In this document: piece by piece, positions 1 to 11,689 of the stretch
Layout of the letters: every line of letters starts with the position of its first letter
How positions within the stretch are numbered: position 1 is the stretch's first letter
Source: Hydractinia symbiolongicarpus
Lineage: Eukaryota; Cnidaria; Hydrozoa; Anthoathecata; Hydractiniidae
Direction of reading: 5' to 3'
DNA length: 64,000 bases
Assembly (NCBI RefSeq): GCF_029227915.1
Contig: NC_079880.1
Coordinates: 8,335,501-8,399,500 of the forward strand
Translations under genes and position numbers: made by a program
The notes under the pieces: generated by a model
What the model was told of the DNA's origin: nothing
Seen by the model: the letters and a program-made list of their open reading frames with translations, nothing else
Databases searched by the model: none

Positions 1-66
1 CCAAAAAAATGGTTCTTCTAATTATCGAATGTTCCACTTATCCGGAATTCCACTTATCCCAAAAGA
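1..66. mobile_element. Fragment of a pogo/Tigger-like MITE
   Basis: The first ~65 bases match the inner end of two longer copies at 7,021-7,495 and 42,789-43,482: all share an 'aaaatggtt...gaatgtt' stretch followed by 'cttatccggaattc' or a close variant. It is a short end fragment cut by the window edge. No coding capacity. Confidence 0.5.
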
Positions 67-700
67 TTAGAAGATTTCTACCTCGTGGTTATGGAGTTTG
101 CTTAGCAATCACAAGGTTCATGGTTTGGTCCACAGCGAGGGCATGTTTAGCAAGTGGCTTTACCACAGCTACGGTCAACCCATGCAATGTGAGGAAAATT
201 GGGTAGGTATTACTAGTGCATACTGAATGTATACATTCTGAACACAGGACCCACATTGATAACAGTGTTTCCAACACCGAAGTGGCTATATCCTGCATAA
301 ATATTCGGAATAATAATAACAATAATAATGATTATAAGGGACTAGGAAAAATGGTTCCACTTAGTGAAACTTGCACTTATTACAGATTGAGCGTCGACTT
401 TAGTAAACATCAAGTGAAACTTCAATGGATCTACCTGGATAATAATTAACTCATATTTAACACTGTTTTTTTAAAATAACTTAAATCACAGATGTAAGTA
501 CTAAAATCCATTTTTTCAGATGTTCTGACTCATTTTGACCCTGAAATCCACCATTATCTCAAAAAATTGTAAATTGTTCTCTATCTTTGTGCAAAAAATC
601 AGAAAAACTACTGATCCAATTCTGAAAAAAATTGGTAAGGAACAAACGGACACACAGACACAGGTCAATTTATAGGACCTCACCTGTACAAGGTATTTTC
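67..700. other. No gene recognised
   Basis: AT-rich sequence with a short AAT/AAC-rich stretch at about 307-332. Short open frames at 9-449 have no recognisable domain and are probably chance. Confidence 0.5.
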
Positions 701-1014
701 AACAACAAACAAATTATTCAGCTGTATAGTAAGTTAGTAGAAACAGTATTGAGTGATCTTTGTAGTGATTAACTGCAAAATCCATACTTCTTTGCTAAAC
801 AAGAAAATGATGAAGTACATCAAGTTTTGGCTTCCACAGAAATATTAGACCACGATTGTAGTTATGATGTCAGGTTAAATCAAATAGAAATGGTAATTGT
901 CAGCAATGGAAATGTTATTGTCAGCACGCCCTACTTTTCTTGGGGACGATGAATAAATGGTTTGATACAGTCCTTAAACAAAATTTAAAGGTTAACACCA
1001 TTGTTTAACATAGG

Positions 1015-1149
1015 AATGAACCCCTTTACATTTTTCTGACTGGGAAAGCTCATTGTGGCAGATCATATTTAACAAATGCATTTTATCAATTAATGACAAA
1101 TATTATTGATTACTGTGAAAACATTGGTATGACTCGCCATGAAAATTGA
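1015..1149 (+). pseudogene. Decayed PIF1-like helicase fragment (Walker A region)
   Basis: Frame +1 from 1,015 reads NEPLYIFLTGKAHCGRSYL and then a helical stretch to a TGA at 1,147. PIF1-type helicases of Helitron and related elements have FLTG-x-A-GTGKS-x-L here, so the Walker A motif is present but degraded (GTGKS has become HCGRS). The flanks (about 720-1,000 and 1,500-1,750) look like further coding debris with stops and frameshifts. A mobile-element origin is inferred; the fragment is too short to name the element. Confidence 0.45.
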
Positions 1150-1424
1150 TGGGTTAAAAAAGTAACTGACAATGGTTTTATACTGAAAAATTTTTGCTTT
1201 ATTTTAACTTGTTTGTTTTTACTTTTTAACCCACTGTGAAAACATTCCTTTCCTGTGTTTTGTTGTTACCACCCACTGACATTTTAGCTAATAATATAAA
1301 TGAAAATACAATCCACTCTGAATTAAATATTCATGTGTTATATGTTTAGCATATCTGTGCCTAGATTAAGTGACACAAATAAATTATCACTTAAAAACAA
1401 ACTTTCAGAAGTTGAATTGATCAC

Positions 1425-1495
1425 CCCGTCCAACCCATGCTAGTATGGAAAACAGACATTAAGCCGAGAATGATGATGATGACGATAATGATTAT
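1425..1495 (+). mobile_element. 3' end of a LINE with (ATG)n tail
   Basis: The stretch CCCCGTCCAACCCATGCTAG, then 'gccgagaatgatgatgatga', matches the reverse complement of the 3' end of the LINE at 32,903-33,733. Only the last ~70 bases are present, as in a severely 5'-truncated insertion. It lies inside the helicase-like debris, so it inserted later. Confidence 0.6.
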
Positions 1496-1759
1496 AGATG
1501 AAGTGTTGATGGTTTCTACCACCAATTAAAGCAGCACCTGTTAACTCCTTGGTATTATGGCAATAATATCCCTGAAAAGGTCTATAATGGAGAAAATTTT
1601 TTAGTTGGCAGAACTAGAGTAATGTGGCCAAAAGATAAATATTCCTCAACATGTTTCACAATCTCAAATTAGTAATGCTTTAAACAAAAGCCAAAGTGAC
1701 ACTGGTGGACTTGCAGCAGTACCAATGATAAAAGAAAATTGAAGAGTTAATTTAAATGT

Positions 1760-2174
1760 AACCATTGAATATTGGTAATATAATGGGCAGGACAAGGGTG
1801 CTGACTCGCTAAAAGCGCAGTTTATTTTTCTCATTTAAATTTTGTCGAGAAAAAGAAATGTGCTATTTTGTTGTTGTACTCTCAGTTTATTATTTGTAGG
1901 ATTTTATTACAGCTATTTATGGAATAAATGATATAAAAAGTTTTTTTTAGAACTCTTCCACACTGCTCAATATTAAAAGAATTTAATCAATAATATTTAT
2001 CTCCTAGTAAACTGTAATATATGTTTTTTTCATTCGTTCAATCATTGGGCAATAAGTGAGTGCTGGTAAAACTATGTGAGGAAAAAATTTGATAGTGGCC
2101 CCCAGTGGAAACAATCCACTAACTATAGGTTTTTGTGATTTTCTGGGCTAGCCACTTTAAATATTTATTATTAC

Positions 2175-2211
<37 letters not shown>

Positions 2212-2750
2212 GGACTTAACAAAAAATTTGCTAATTTTTTTTAAATATCTTCAAATCTTAAATATGTTTTAGCTCCTGGTTAATCTTTGTCATTTAGGTT
2301 TTAAAACGTTTTTACTTGTAAGTTTTGTTTAATTAAGATTTTTACTGTGTTTGTTTTGACTGCTGTAAGGTTTTAACTGTAAGGTTTGACTGTAAAAAGT
2401 CTGCGAGAATAAGCTAGTCATTAGCCAAAAGGTATTAAACAAAAAGAATAGAATATCCTTTAGAGATTTCACTGGCAATGATTTCATGCCACAGTCATAT
2501 TTTTTTTTATTCTCAGTTTGGTGTCTCAAAACACTCTGCATAATTAAATGTAATTTATATCTACCTTTCTCCAGTGCCTACTATGTATGTGTTAGTTCCT
2601 TGTAAAGTGAGTGGGCCAGGATTACATCCCAATACACGAATTACTCTTGAAGATAGTTGCTCTAATTTGGGAATATTTTTAAGCATTTTTTGCTTATTAC
2701 ACAAGCGCTACCATTATGATTTCTCGCACGCTATCCGTTCTTGGACATTG
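1760..2750. other. Non-coding, with an (ATT)n microsatellite
   Basis: No gene recognised. A (TTA)n microsatellite runs at about 2,165-2,211. The stretch 2,700-2,800 is the presumed promoter or 5' UTR of the THEG-like gene. Confidence 0.5.
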
Positions 2751-2754
2751 GTCA

Positions 2755-2762
2755 TGACGTCA
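2755..2762. promoter_or_regulatory. Perfect CRE palindrome upstream of the THEG-like start
   Basis: TGACGTCA, the full CREB/CREM/ATF site, ends 38 bases before the ATG at 2,801. CREM-type factors drive many spermatid genes in vertebrates. Function here is inferred from position only. An inverted repeat (GTTTC TGGG GAAAC) follows at 2,770-2,783. Confidence 0.4.
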
Positions 2763-2800
2763 CTGATCGGTTTCTGGGGAAACTATGTAAATCAAAAAAA

Positions 2801-5800
2801 ATGGCTGCTGAGAAAAGTATGTTCATTTGATTTTGTTATCAATATTAATTACTATCTTTTTATTTGAGTTTTAACATACCTTTTTAAAATTATTTTTAGC
2901 TAAAGGAAAAAGGATCGATTCATTGGCACGTCCTAAACCCGTTACAGCTCAATTTATTGATGATCAGTGAGTATTGGGGTGGGCTCTTCTTAAATTTGAG
3001 TGGTATAGTGATTTATATTTTATGTGGTTGGCCATATTAATTTGAAGGGATATACCTTGTAAATTATGTCAAGGGCTTCAAGGGAAGTTATAGATTGTTT
3101 AAAGCTTGACCTTTCTGTTTGTCTAATTTCCAAACTAGACGAAGAAGATTGATAGAAGATAGATAGCTAGATAAATAGATGTGCCTCACAAATATTAAAG
3201 GATATACTTGACTTTTATTTCCAGAAGGATCCATGGCTGAGATAAGGGGTCCTAGATTTTAATGCTTGTTTTGAGCTACGCAGAGCCAATTAGTTCTAAC
3301 TTACAACTCCCTGTAACATCCCAAGCAGTGACCATCTCCCCAATTTCCCTAACATGGCATGGATAAACCCTGGGCTATGGTAACACACACTCACATATAT
3401 TGATTCACTGTCAGACAGAATCGAAACCCAGTATTCCGCACAAAGTGCAAAAGAAAGCTGCAGTACACAACACGATTCCAATGAGGCTCGATCCCGGGTT
3501 ATTCTTGGGTGGAAATGTAGATTAATAATAACTAGAGCTAGCTGGCTATAACCAGAGAAATTTGGATTGGTGTATAATAAATAGTTTAATAAATGGTTTA
3601 ACTAAAATGTTGTTAAAGAAAAATAAAAGTGATCTTTTTTTCTGTATCTAGAGAAGTATAAAATTATTATACACAGGTTAGCCTTTGTTTGATAACTGTG
3701 GTGGTTGTCAATCAAAAGTGTTTAAGGACAAAACTTAGACACAAAAACAATGTTAAAGTATAACTGCAGTAAAATGTTTTTTACATAACCAACTAGCTGA
3801 CTTAAAAAAAATTCAGATAGATAATGGCATGTGGTCTTTATTGGAAACTTAGCTAAATTACTGTTAAAAGATTATATTTTGCCCATTGTGTTGTTTATTT
3901 TTTAGTTGTTAGCAACAGAAATGCCACAAGGTGGTTGGACATGTTTATTAAAGAGTTACCCTGAGTGCCATTCGAAAAACTTAAAAACACTTTTTTTGCA
4001 ATGTTCTTGAAATATTTTGATTTTTTCTGGTTTTTAGGTTATAACAACTTTCCAAAATTTGGTACGGTCACCCTAGATCAGTTTCTAACATCATATTTGC
4101 TGTAAAGAAGTGAGGAAATACAAAAATATTTTTTTTTACCTGAGTATTTTTAATTTTACTATGAAATACCTTATCAGGGAATTGTAGAAATTTATATATT
4201 ATCATTATTTATTTTCGTGGATCAATTTTTAAAAAGACCGAAAAAGTATATTTTGCGAAGATTTGTTTTCGTGAATCAGTCTTTTTTCACAAAAACATCA
4301 TTTTAGGGAGTTTTGCGAAAAATTGTTTTTACAAACCTAATATTTGCTACTAAAGTTTATTTCAGATATGCTGGCAAGGCATTACTTTTATCAGCGAAAA
4401 ATTCGGTTTTAATTATTCAGCAAGGATTTATTTTCGCAAATTGACCTTTACAGGAACTTTCATAATCACAAATTTTTGAGAAGATGGATAAATTCACGAA
4501 ATTTGAGAAACTTGATATCCACAATATTTATTAAAATATTTTTATTGAATTATTATTAAAAAAACATCTAAAGCAAATGGCAGTGATTTAACTATAGAAA
4601 GAAAACAAGATACCTTGGTTATAGGGCCCAAAATTGTCAACCCTCTATTTCAGATAACAGAAGTAAAACACACCATTTTGTTATTCCAATTTTGTAAAAA
4701 TGCACACAAATTCTGTTATACAAGGTTGCATATAAACCCCAAACACCCCATATATTTAAGGATGTCTTTAGGCTACTTTCGAAATAAAATTGGTGATTTT
4801 TACTGAATTTCCCACACTTTCCACTACAAATTTTTTCTGAAATAATGCATGAGAAACAAGAAAAAAATGAAAGTGTAACGAGCAATATACATGCACACTT
4901 TAACATTCTTATCAATTTAGGCTGGGTGTGAAAAATGAAACTAACTGTGTAAAAGGGAGAGAGCTTTGTACAAAATTCAACAAATGAATAACTCTACATC
5001 AATGGAATTAAAACTTTTAGTAGCCACAAAGGGTAAATTCAATAGTATAAGGATGTTTCCATTGATCCATGTAAGTAAATAATGACAATATATAAGTTTT
5101 GTCCTCAAACACCTTCCATTTCCTTGACAACCACCACATTTATCAAACAAAAGCCAACCTGTGCATAATAATTCTATACTTCTTTAAAACAGAGAAAAAA
5201 TTTACTTTTGTTTTGCTTTAACAACATTAGTGTGGTGTTGTCTTTCTTTTGAAATCCATGAACCTACACATTGTTGTTTAACCATTTTTGATCTTTTGAA
5301 ATAATTTGGATAAACATGTGGCCCTTTTTGAGAATAGTTATTTCCTTCTGTTGATGTCATGGACTTTGAATATCAAATTAGAAATAAAATTAAAAAAGTA
5401 GCTTTTACACAACACAAAAACTTAGGTAGACAAGTTTTATATATCTAATTTCTTTTTACCACATCAATAACATGTTTTCTATCTTTTATTTTTACTGCGA
5501 TTGAAGAGAATTATTCACCGTCACATGATTTGATTATGAAACCATATGCATTTTATGTTCCATCACAGTCAAAGCCTACAACAACTTTAAAATTTCCAGT
5601 TTCCATGAAACGTAGATTGGATGAAATATATCCATATTACATTTAGTTTATGAGATTACCATGTGTTTTTGTGTTTGTCCAACTTGGTGTAAACTTGATG
5701 TTAACATTTTTAAGATTTCATACAATACGCATATTGATGTTACATTGTTTAATTTGCAATGCTCAACCTTACCTCACATAGTCTAGTAAAACGTAATGTT

Positions 5801-8307
5801 TGTTTTCATTTTGTCATCTCTTTAGTCGTTCAGTTTATTGGAAAAACAATATATCTAAAGACTGGGATAAAAGTGATAAAGCCACAAAATTTGGTAAGTT
5901 TATTGACTGTATATATATATATATTTTTACCGTGTGTTTTGTTTATATTAAAAGTTCAACTTGTTTTCTTTATAGCCCTGTCAGAAAGATTAGAGCAGTT
6001 AGTTTTGCCTAAGCCAGTGCATAAAGAGTGGCAGGGGGATAGGTGAGTTTTTTTACGTAATTTGTCCCTGTGAAACTTAGAACCTCATAACATTGCTAAG
6101 AACACTGAGTTAATTGGACTGAAGGCTTGATTTAAGTTAACCATATAATACCCTGCGAATAAAATATTTATTCTTGCACAAATGGGCGTATAAGAAACAC
6201 GACTTCTGCGTAGACAGTCACCATATTTTTTAAAAACCCAATTGACTTTAAAAATAAACTCATTTTAAACACCTTAAGGGAAGAAATTATTACGCAAGAA
6301 AAGATTGTGGGATTGACCGGAATTTGCAATCTTTTCTTTCGCAATTGCAAGAAAAAGAAAAAAAATTCGCAATCTGATTTTTCCCATTTCCATGCATTTA
6401 TTTCTGTCGTTGTTTTGCTATATGAAGGTTTACAAGGGAATTCCCTCAAGTATTTGTATCAAAAGAAATTTTCTTTTCAATTTTTTTTAATTCCGCAATT
6501 TATTGTTTTTTCGACCATAAATTCGCAATCTTAAAGTCTGCAAACTTTTCTTCCCTTAAGACAGTTTTAATATTTTCGACGTGTAGTTATTTTATTACTT
6601 AAAAAAGTTACAATACGATATCGAAAAATTGTTTTTTTTAAACGGCTGATCTGACACAGGGTTTTGGTTTTCTGGGACTCTTGCTTTTACAGACTACCAT
6701 TTGGTTAAGCATAAAAAAAAATTAAGAACTTATGAAAAATACCTGATACATAATATATTTCTTTAAAAACAGATTTTTCCTTAATTTACTTTTTACAGAA
6801 AGTAACAATAAATGCAGTTTTTACCCATCAGTATTGTAAATCATGCAATTTTGTACAAACAACGTGAAGTAAGTTCAGATTGTACTGTCGTGTTTCCATC
6901 TGGCCTGTGAATTATATTCTAAAAAGCTATGAAGTTACTGCAGTCACTCCGTTTCGCGTATTCGAATTATAATTCACAAATCTTTAGAAAAAACAGCTTA
7001 TACAAATTGATTTTAAAATACAGTTAACTCCCGGTAACACGAACCTCCAAGGGACCAGAGAAAAAAGTTCCACTTAACGAATGTTCGACTTAGGCGAAGC
7101 TCCCGGTAATTCGAACTTAGAAAAAATGAGATATTAGTTCGAGTCTATAAACTTTACAAATGTTACAATCTTGTAAGTTTTCGCTGAAGTTTCAAATAAT
7201 TCCAAAAAATTGTCGGTTTGACTTAAGCTTGTTGATAGTTCTTGTTCAACAACACGACTTATTAGATTGATGTATTTTTGAAGGCAGGCTCCGTTTTCAT
7301 ACCAGTATTCATTTTTTGAACATTCATTGTTTATTTAGACACTAAAAAGGCCAAGTTATCCGAAATAATTACTTAAGTGGGGATCAAAAAATGGTTCGAG
7401 AAAACTAATGTTCGAGTTATCCGGAATTCGAGTTAACAAGTAGTTTTCATAAGGAAGTATGAAGAAATGTCCAGGGGCCCGTAAAAAAAACAGCTCGCCC
7501 TTGTGTAAAACTATCTTTTGTTGGGTAGTTTGGAAGAAATATGGTTAAACGCACATTTATTTATTAAACAGTGAATGCAGAAAGTGAAATGCCATGCTTA
7601 TTTCCCTTGTGAACGCACTCGTTAAATAATATTTGATATAAATTTTTATGCAACAAAAAAGAAAGTAAAATATTCCATCATTACTGAGAAATGCAGGTTA
7701 CAAGAGCTAGGCTTAAATTTTATTTTTTAGGCCCTCACCTATGTGGTTAGTGAATAAATCTGCTTTAAAGGCTCAGCCATCGGAGAGATTGATCTCTTTA
7801 TCATCAGCAAAGCAACACCATCGCGAGTTTCAAGATGTTAAGCCTGTATATACTGTAGTAAGCAAGGCTGCTAAGAATGCGACAGCGAGTCAACGTGTTG
7901 AGATGTTAGCTCATCCAAAACAATATACAGAGTTGGCAATTAAACCAGACAGTGGTTGGGATTATAGCGAATGGGCTTCAGATGTTTCTCAAGCTGCTTT
8001 GAAATACGAGCCCTCTGGTAGAATTTTACAATTAGCCACACCTAAAGATCTAAACAAGGGTTACGAAGAATGTCGTCCAGTAATGTGGCCAGTGACAAGG
8101 GCTGCTAAAAAAGCTCTACCCAGTATACGCGTACAACAATTATCTAGACCGAAGAGTCGAAGTCAGTATAAAGAAGATTACGACTGTAATTGGTGGAAAG
8201 TCGCACCCGGTGCAAAAAAGGCCCACGCTTCGCCTCGTATTGAAGAACTAAGCACACCTTTGCCAAGAAAGATAAGATTGAAAAAACAGGGGGGTGTAAA
8301 AAGTTAA
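2801..8307 (+). CDS. SPMAP2: THEG/SPMAP2-like sperm microtubule-associated protein (5 exons, 264 aa)
   Basis: Exons: 2801-2816, 2900-2966, 5826-5893, 5976-6042, 7731-8307; all introns are GT-AG and the 795 nt keep frame to a TAA. The protein starts MAAEKTKGKRIDSLARPK and is a run of THEG repeats of the form R-[IVL]-x-x-L-x-x-PK: RIDSLARPK, RLEQLVLPK, RLISLSSAK, RVEMLAHPK, RILQLATPK, RVQQLSRPK, RIEELSTPL. Exon 3 carries the family motif RSVYW. THEG-family proteins are sperm proteins associated with axonemal microtubules; human THEG is longer (about 380 aa) with an N-terminal extension absent here. The first coding exon is only 16 nt; ATG 2,801 is the only start that joins in frame. Introns hold MITEs. 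A candidate polyadenylation signal AATAAA lies at 8,595. No signal peptide or membrane segment is seen. Exon joins are my reconstruction; family assignment is fairly secure. Confidence 0.85.
2967..5825. other. Intron 2 of the THEG-like gene
   Basis: About 2.9 kb of AT-rich sequence. At 3,295-3,500 is a possible SINE with a tRNA B-box-like stretch (GCTCGATCCCGGG). At 4,190-4,510 is a TTCG/GCGAA-rich dispersed repeat that recurs at about 45,470-45,660 and 54,110-54,240. No coding content is seen. Confidence 0.45.
6278..6555. mobile_element. MITE flanked by TTAA
   Basis: A 278-bp non-coding element in intron 4 of the THEG-like gene. It is bounded by TTAA at 6,274-6,277 and 6,556-6,559, with terminal inverted repeats GGGAAGAAA and its complement (TTTTCTTCCC). 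TTAA duplication is typical of piggyBac-type transposition, but known piggyBac ends start CCC rather than GGG, so the superfamily is uncertain. Inner sequence is rich in 'cgcaatc' repeats. Confidence 0.55.
7021..7495. mobile_element. Pogo/Tigger-like MITE copy 1
   Basis: Starts after a TA at 7,019-7,020 with CAGTTAACTCCCGGTAACAC, and contains the family's 'gttcgacttaggcgaagctc' and 'gagttatccggaattcgagt' blocks. Those blocks recur at 42,789-43,482 and in part at 1-66. The 3' end diverges after about 7,490, so the far terminus is lost. It has no transposase, so it is a non-autonomous element or a remnant. It sits in intron 4 of the THEG-like gene. Confidence 0.6.
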
Positions 8308-8309
8308 CC

Positions 8310-10270
8310 TTTTATATAACCTTGATATATGCTTTTATTTAATATGTACATCGTATTTTTTAATATGTATATTTTTTTAATTTTATATGATTTTAAATGA
8401 TTACAATGGAATAATATTATTACATATTCTTGGTTAGTTTTTATATTTATATATCCTTTTCTTCTATTCGCTGTGGGAAGTGTGCAGATCGGGACTGAAA
8501 CGAAACATTCGAATGATTATATGTAGAATTTTTTAATCCAAGGGTTTTTTTTCTGACACAATTTTCCGTATAAACCGGTAAAAAACTATCAGTTAATAAA
8601 ACACAATATCTTAGAGCAATCACCAATTGAGATATCGTTATGGTGAGTTAAATTTCTACAGTTTTTGTACTTTTTCGTTGCATTATTTGTCAATCAAAGA
8701 TGTTGCAAATATCAAGCTGCTAAATATGCCATCAAAGTGCAAGCTGTATCATCAAAGCTGATACAGCTTGTGAACGGATAATTTTGCGCTTGAATGATAA
8801 AGATCTTTTAAAGTTTTAAATACTAATGGCCGCATTGCACGAGGCTCATCAGAAATAGATTATAAGGAACCAATTTTTAAACAACGTCGACTCTCCCTGT
8901 GAATAAAAACACTTTGCTAATGGGTAAATTTGACTGCTTTAAATTTGCGCAAATTGTGTGGCTCTATCTAGCTCGTTCTTCTTAGTCTTAGTGTTTTGCA
9001 ACTAGCTATTAATATTTGTGTACTAAAAGTTCATTTAGTACTGGTCGGAATCACGAAATAGGCTTTAAAACCAACATAATTTGCGGTCACAGTAACATAT
9101 ACCATTTTGGTTTGTCCATACATAATTGTGTTTATCATTATAAATGCAATGTGTATACACTATTTTAATAGCTAGAATAATAGCGGCGCTGCACCTTTTT
9201 AAAAGAGTTATGCAGCATCTGTATCTCATAAGGTATGAGAAATTAAGAACTCGCCAATGCAGTAATTCCGCCTGGAAAAGTTCTCGCTAGTTCAGTTATT
9301 CCGCCTGGGAAAGTATGTTCTCGCCGAAATAATCAATTTTTCCAAATCGTGTTTTTCACTCATTTGCATCTTTTATTTTATACGCTAATATAAAATTATG
9401 TTAAGGCGTTAAAATACAACTCACTTAGACGGTTAATAAAAAATATTTCAAACAACAGAAAGAAAATTTAAACCCTGGAACAACTAACATATATACAAAA
9501 ACGTACTGAGAAAAAACAGACATGATAAAAAGTAGAATGATACAAATGTTAAAGCGTTTCGAAGACATATATGAAAAACACATTTTTATCGAATGTGGTA
9601 CGCTAGTAAAAATGATATAAAAAAAACTCTGTTGCTATGGGTGCTGCTATTGAAGATAATTTCAAGTTTGACAGGGGATAGAAAAACTTTTTAGCATTCA
9701 AACTGAGCTTAAACACTTTTGCGCACAAGAATGGGTAAAAAATAAGTGAAATTGGGCTGTTTTTCAATAGTTTAGGAATTAAAAATAAACTAAGAATTTT
9801 TTTTGAAAAAGTACATTTATTATAAAATTTGCATGTGAACATGTCAAATAAAACATAGTCGTGTTCCGTGACGACACCTTATTCTCTACTGTCAGAGTTG
9901 ACGGATTAAGAACCAAAAGATATTGACATTATTCTTCGTAAAGTCTAAAAAAAAAAAAAAAAAAAAAGACAGATACTTCTGACGATCAAACGAAATCAAA
10001 ATGGAGTTTAAACTTTGGTTAACATTTTTTACATTTCGAAAATAGTTTTGGGACGAAAGGAGATTCTATCGAAATGCTCTTGATTTTAATACTGACAACG
10101 AGCGACTTTCTTTTTTGAAATTCATGATTATTAATGTAAAAAATAATATTGTTGTCCAAAGTAAAACACGTGAAAGTTTTTTCCACAAATCTTCTATCAT
10201 TTACAAGGTATGTTTTTGTCTCATTTTAAATGTTTAATAAAAAAGTACAAGACTCTAACTACCTTTGTGT
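8310..10270. other. Intergenic region without a recognised gene
   Basis: Contains the 3' UTR of the THEG-like gene, a perfect 12-bp inverted repeat (arms 8,740-8,751 and 8,759-8,770) and a poly(A) run at about 9,949-9,967, possibly an old retroposed tail. An open frame at 9,603-9,842 (-) has no recognisable domain. A candidate poly(A) signal for the ZNF706-like gene (ATTAAA on the minus strand) is at 10,233-10,238. Confidence 0.45.
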
Positions 10271-11689
10271 TTATTCTTGTAACTCTGGTGGGAGTGGAGC
10301 TTTCGGATGTTTACTTTCAAAGTGCTGTTTGTACGTCTTAGGGTCTGGCATCTGAGACTAAACACAATGTAAATTAACATTAATCTCCTTTTGTACACAG
10401 AGCAATCCACTTTGTACACAGCACAATGAACTTTGCACAAAGAACAATCTACTTTGCACATAGAACAATGTACTTTGCACATAGACCAATGTACTTTGCA
10501 CATAGAACAATGTACTTTGCACATAGAACAATGTACTTTGCACATAGAACAATGTACTTTGCACATAGAACAATCTACTTTGCACACAGCACAATGAACT
10601 TTGCACATAGAACAATGTACTTTGCACATAGAACAATGTACTTTGCACATAGAACAACTTACTTTGCACATAGAACAATGTACTTTGCACATAGAACAAC
10701 TTACTTTTCACATAGAACAACTTACTTTGCACATAGAACAATCTATTTTGCACATAGAACAATGTACTTTGCACATAGAACAATCTATTTTGCACATAGA
10801 ACAATGTACTTTGCACCTAGAACAATCTATTTTGCACATAGAACAATGTACTTTGCACATAGAACAATCTATTTTGCACATAGAACAATGTACTTTGCAC
10901 ATAGAACAATCTATTTTGCACATAGAACAATGTACTTTGCACATAGAACAACTTACTTTGCACATAGAACAATGTACTTTGCACAAAGAACAATCTACTT
11001 TGCACATAGAACAATGTACTTTGCACATAGAACAACTTACTTTGCACATAGAACAATGTACTTTGCACAAAGAACAATCTACTTTGCACATAGAACAATG
11101 TACTTTGCACATAGAACAATGTACTTTGCACATAGAACAATGTACTTTGCACATAGAACAATGTACTTTGCACATAGAACAATGTACTTTGCACATAGAA
11201 CAACTTACTTTGCACATAGAACAATGTACTTTGCATAAAAAACAACTTGCACATAGAACAATCTATTTTGCACATAGAACAATCTATTTTGCACATAGAA
11301 CAATGTACTTTGCACATAGAACAACTTACTTTGCACATAGAACAATGTACTTTGCACATAGAACAATGTACTTTGCACATAGAACAATGTACTTTGCACA
11401 TAGAACAATGTACTTTGCACATAGAACAACTTACTTTGCACATAGAACAATCTACTTTGCAAATAAAACAACTTACTTTGCAGATAGAACAACTTACTTT
11501 GCAGATAGAACAACCTACTTTGCAGATAGAAAAATACTCTCCATAAATAAAACAACTTACTTTGCACACAGAACAACTGAATACAAGAGCAGCATTAGCA
11601 GCTTTTTTCGTGCTTGTACCTTTTTTCAGTTTCGCTTGCTTTTCAGCATTTTTTTGTTGTGATTGAATCTTTTGCTGACCACGAGCCAT
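10271..11689 (-). CDS. ZNF706: ZNF706-like small zinc-finger protein (2 exons, 71 aa)
   Basis: Minus-strand exons 11689-11561 (43 codons) and 10357-10271 (28 codons plus TAA), phase 0. The protein begins MARGQQKIQSQQKNAEKQ, the hallmark N-terminus of the ZNF706/SERF-like family, then a Lys-rich stretch. The single C2H2 finger is split by the intron: C-S-V-C ends exon 1 and Q-H-F-E-S-K-H in exon 2 supplies the histidines, followed by PLPPELQE. Human ZNF706 is 76 aa with the same layout. The ATG lies two bases after a 3' splice site (TTTCTAG), so a 5' UTR exon is expected further upstream. Family members are small nuclear/cytosolic proteins linked to stem-cell repression and to modulation of protein aggregation. 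The striking oddity is the 1.2-kb intron, almost wholly a 21-bp repeat built from exon 1's own end and splice donor. Both exons match conserved parts, so the gene looks intact. Confidence 0.9.
10390..11575 (-). repeat. 21-bp minisatellite made of an exon end plus its 5' splice site (~56 copies)
   Basis: On the minus strand the unit is TTGTTCTATGTGCAAAGTAAG and close variants (GTACAT, GTAGAT or ATAGAT in place of GTAAGT). The last exon-1 bases of the ZNF706-like gene, TTGTTCTGTGTGCAAA, and the donor GTAAGT form one such unit with a single difference, so the array overlaps the coding exon by about 15 bases and fills the intron. Units next to the exon are more diverged (ATCTGCAAA; 'ttatttatggagag'), while the middle is nearly uniform and partly alternates two variants. 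An indel near 11,236-11,250 shifts the register. Because 21 is divisible by 3, long open frames (YFAHRTM, CKVHCSM and similar) appear on both strands; these are repeat artefacts. Confidence 0.9.

Noticed and set aside
3480-3500. tRNA T-arm-like sequence GCTCGATCCCGGG
   Set aside because: No matching A box or cloverleaf could be drawn. Probably part of a SINE.
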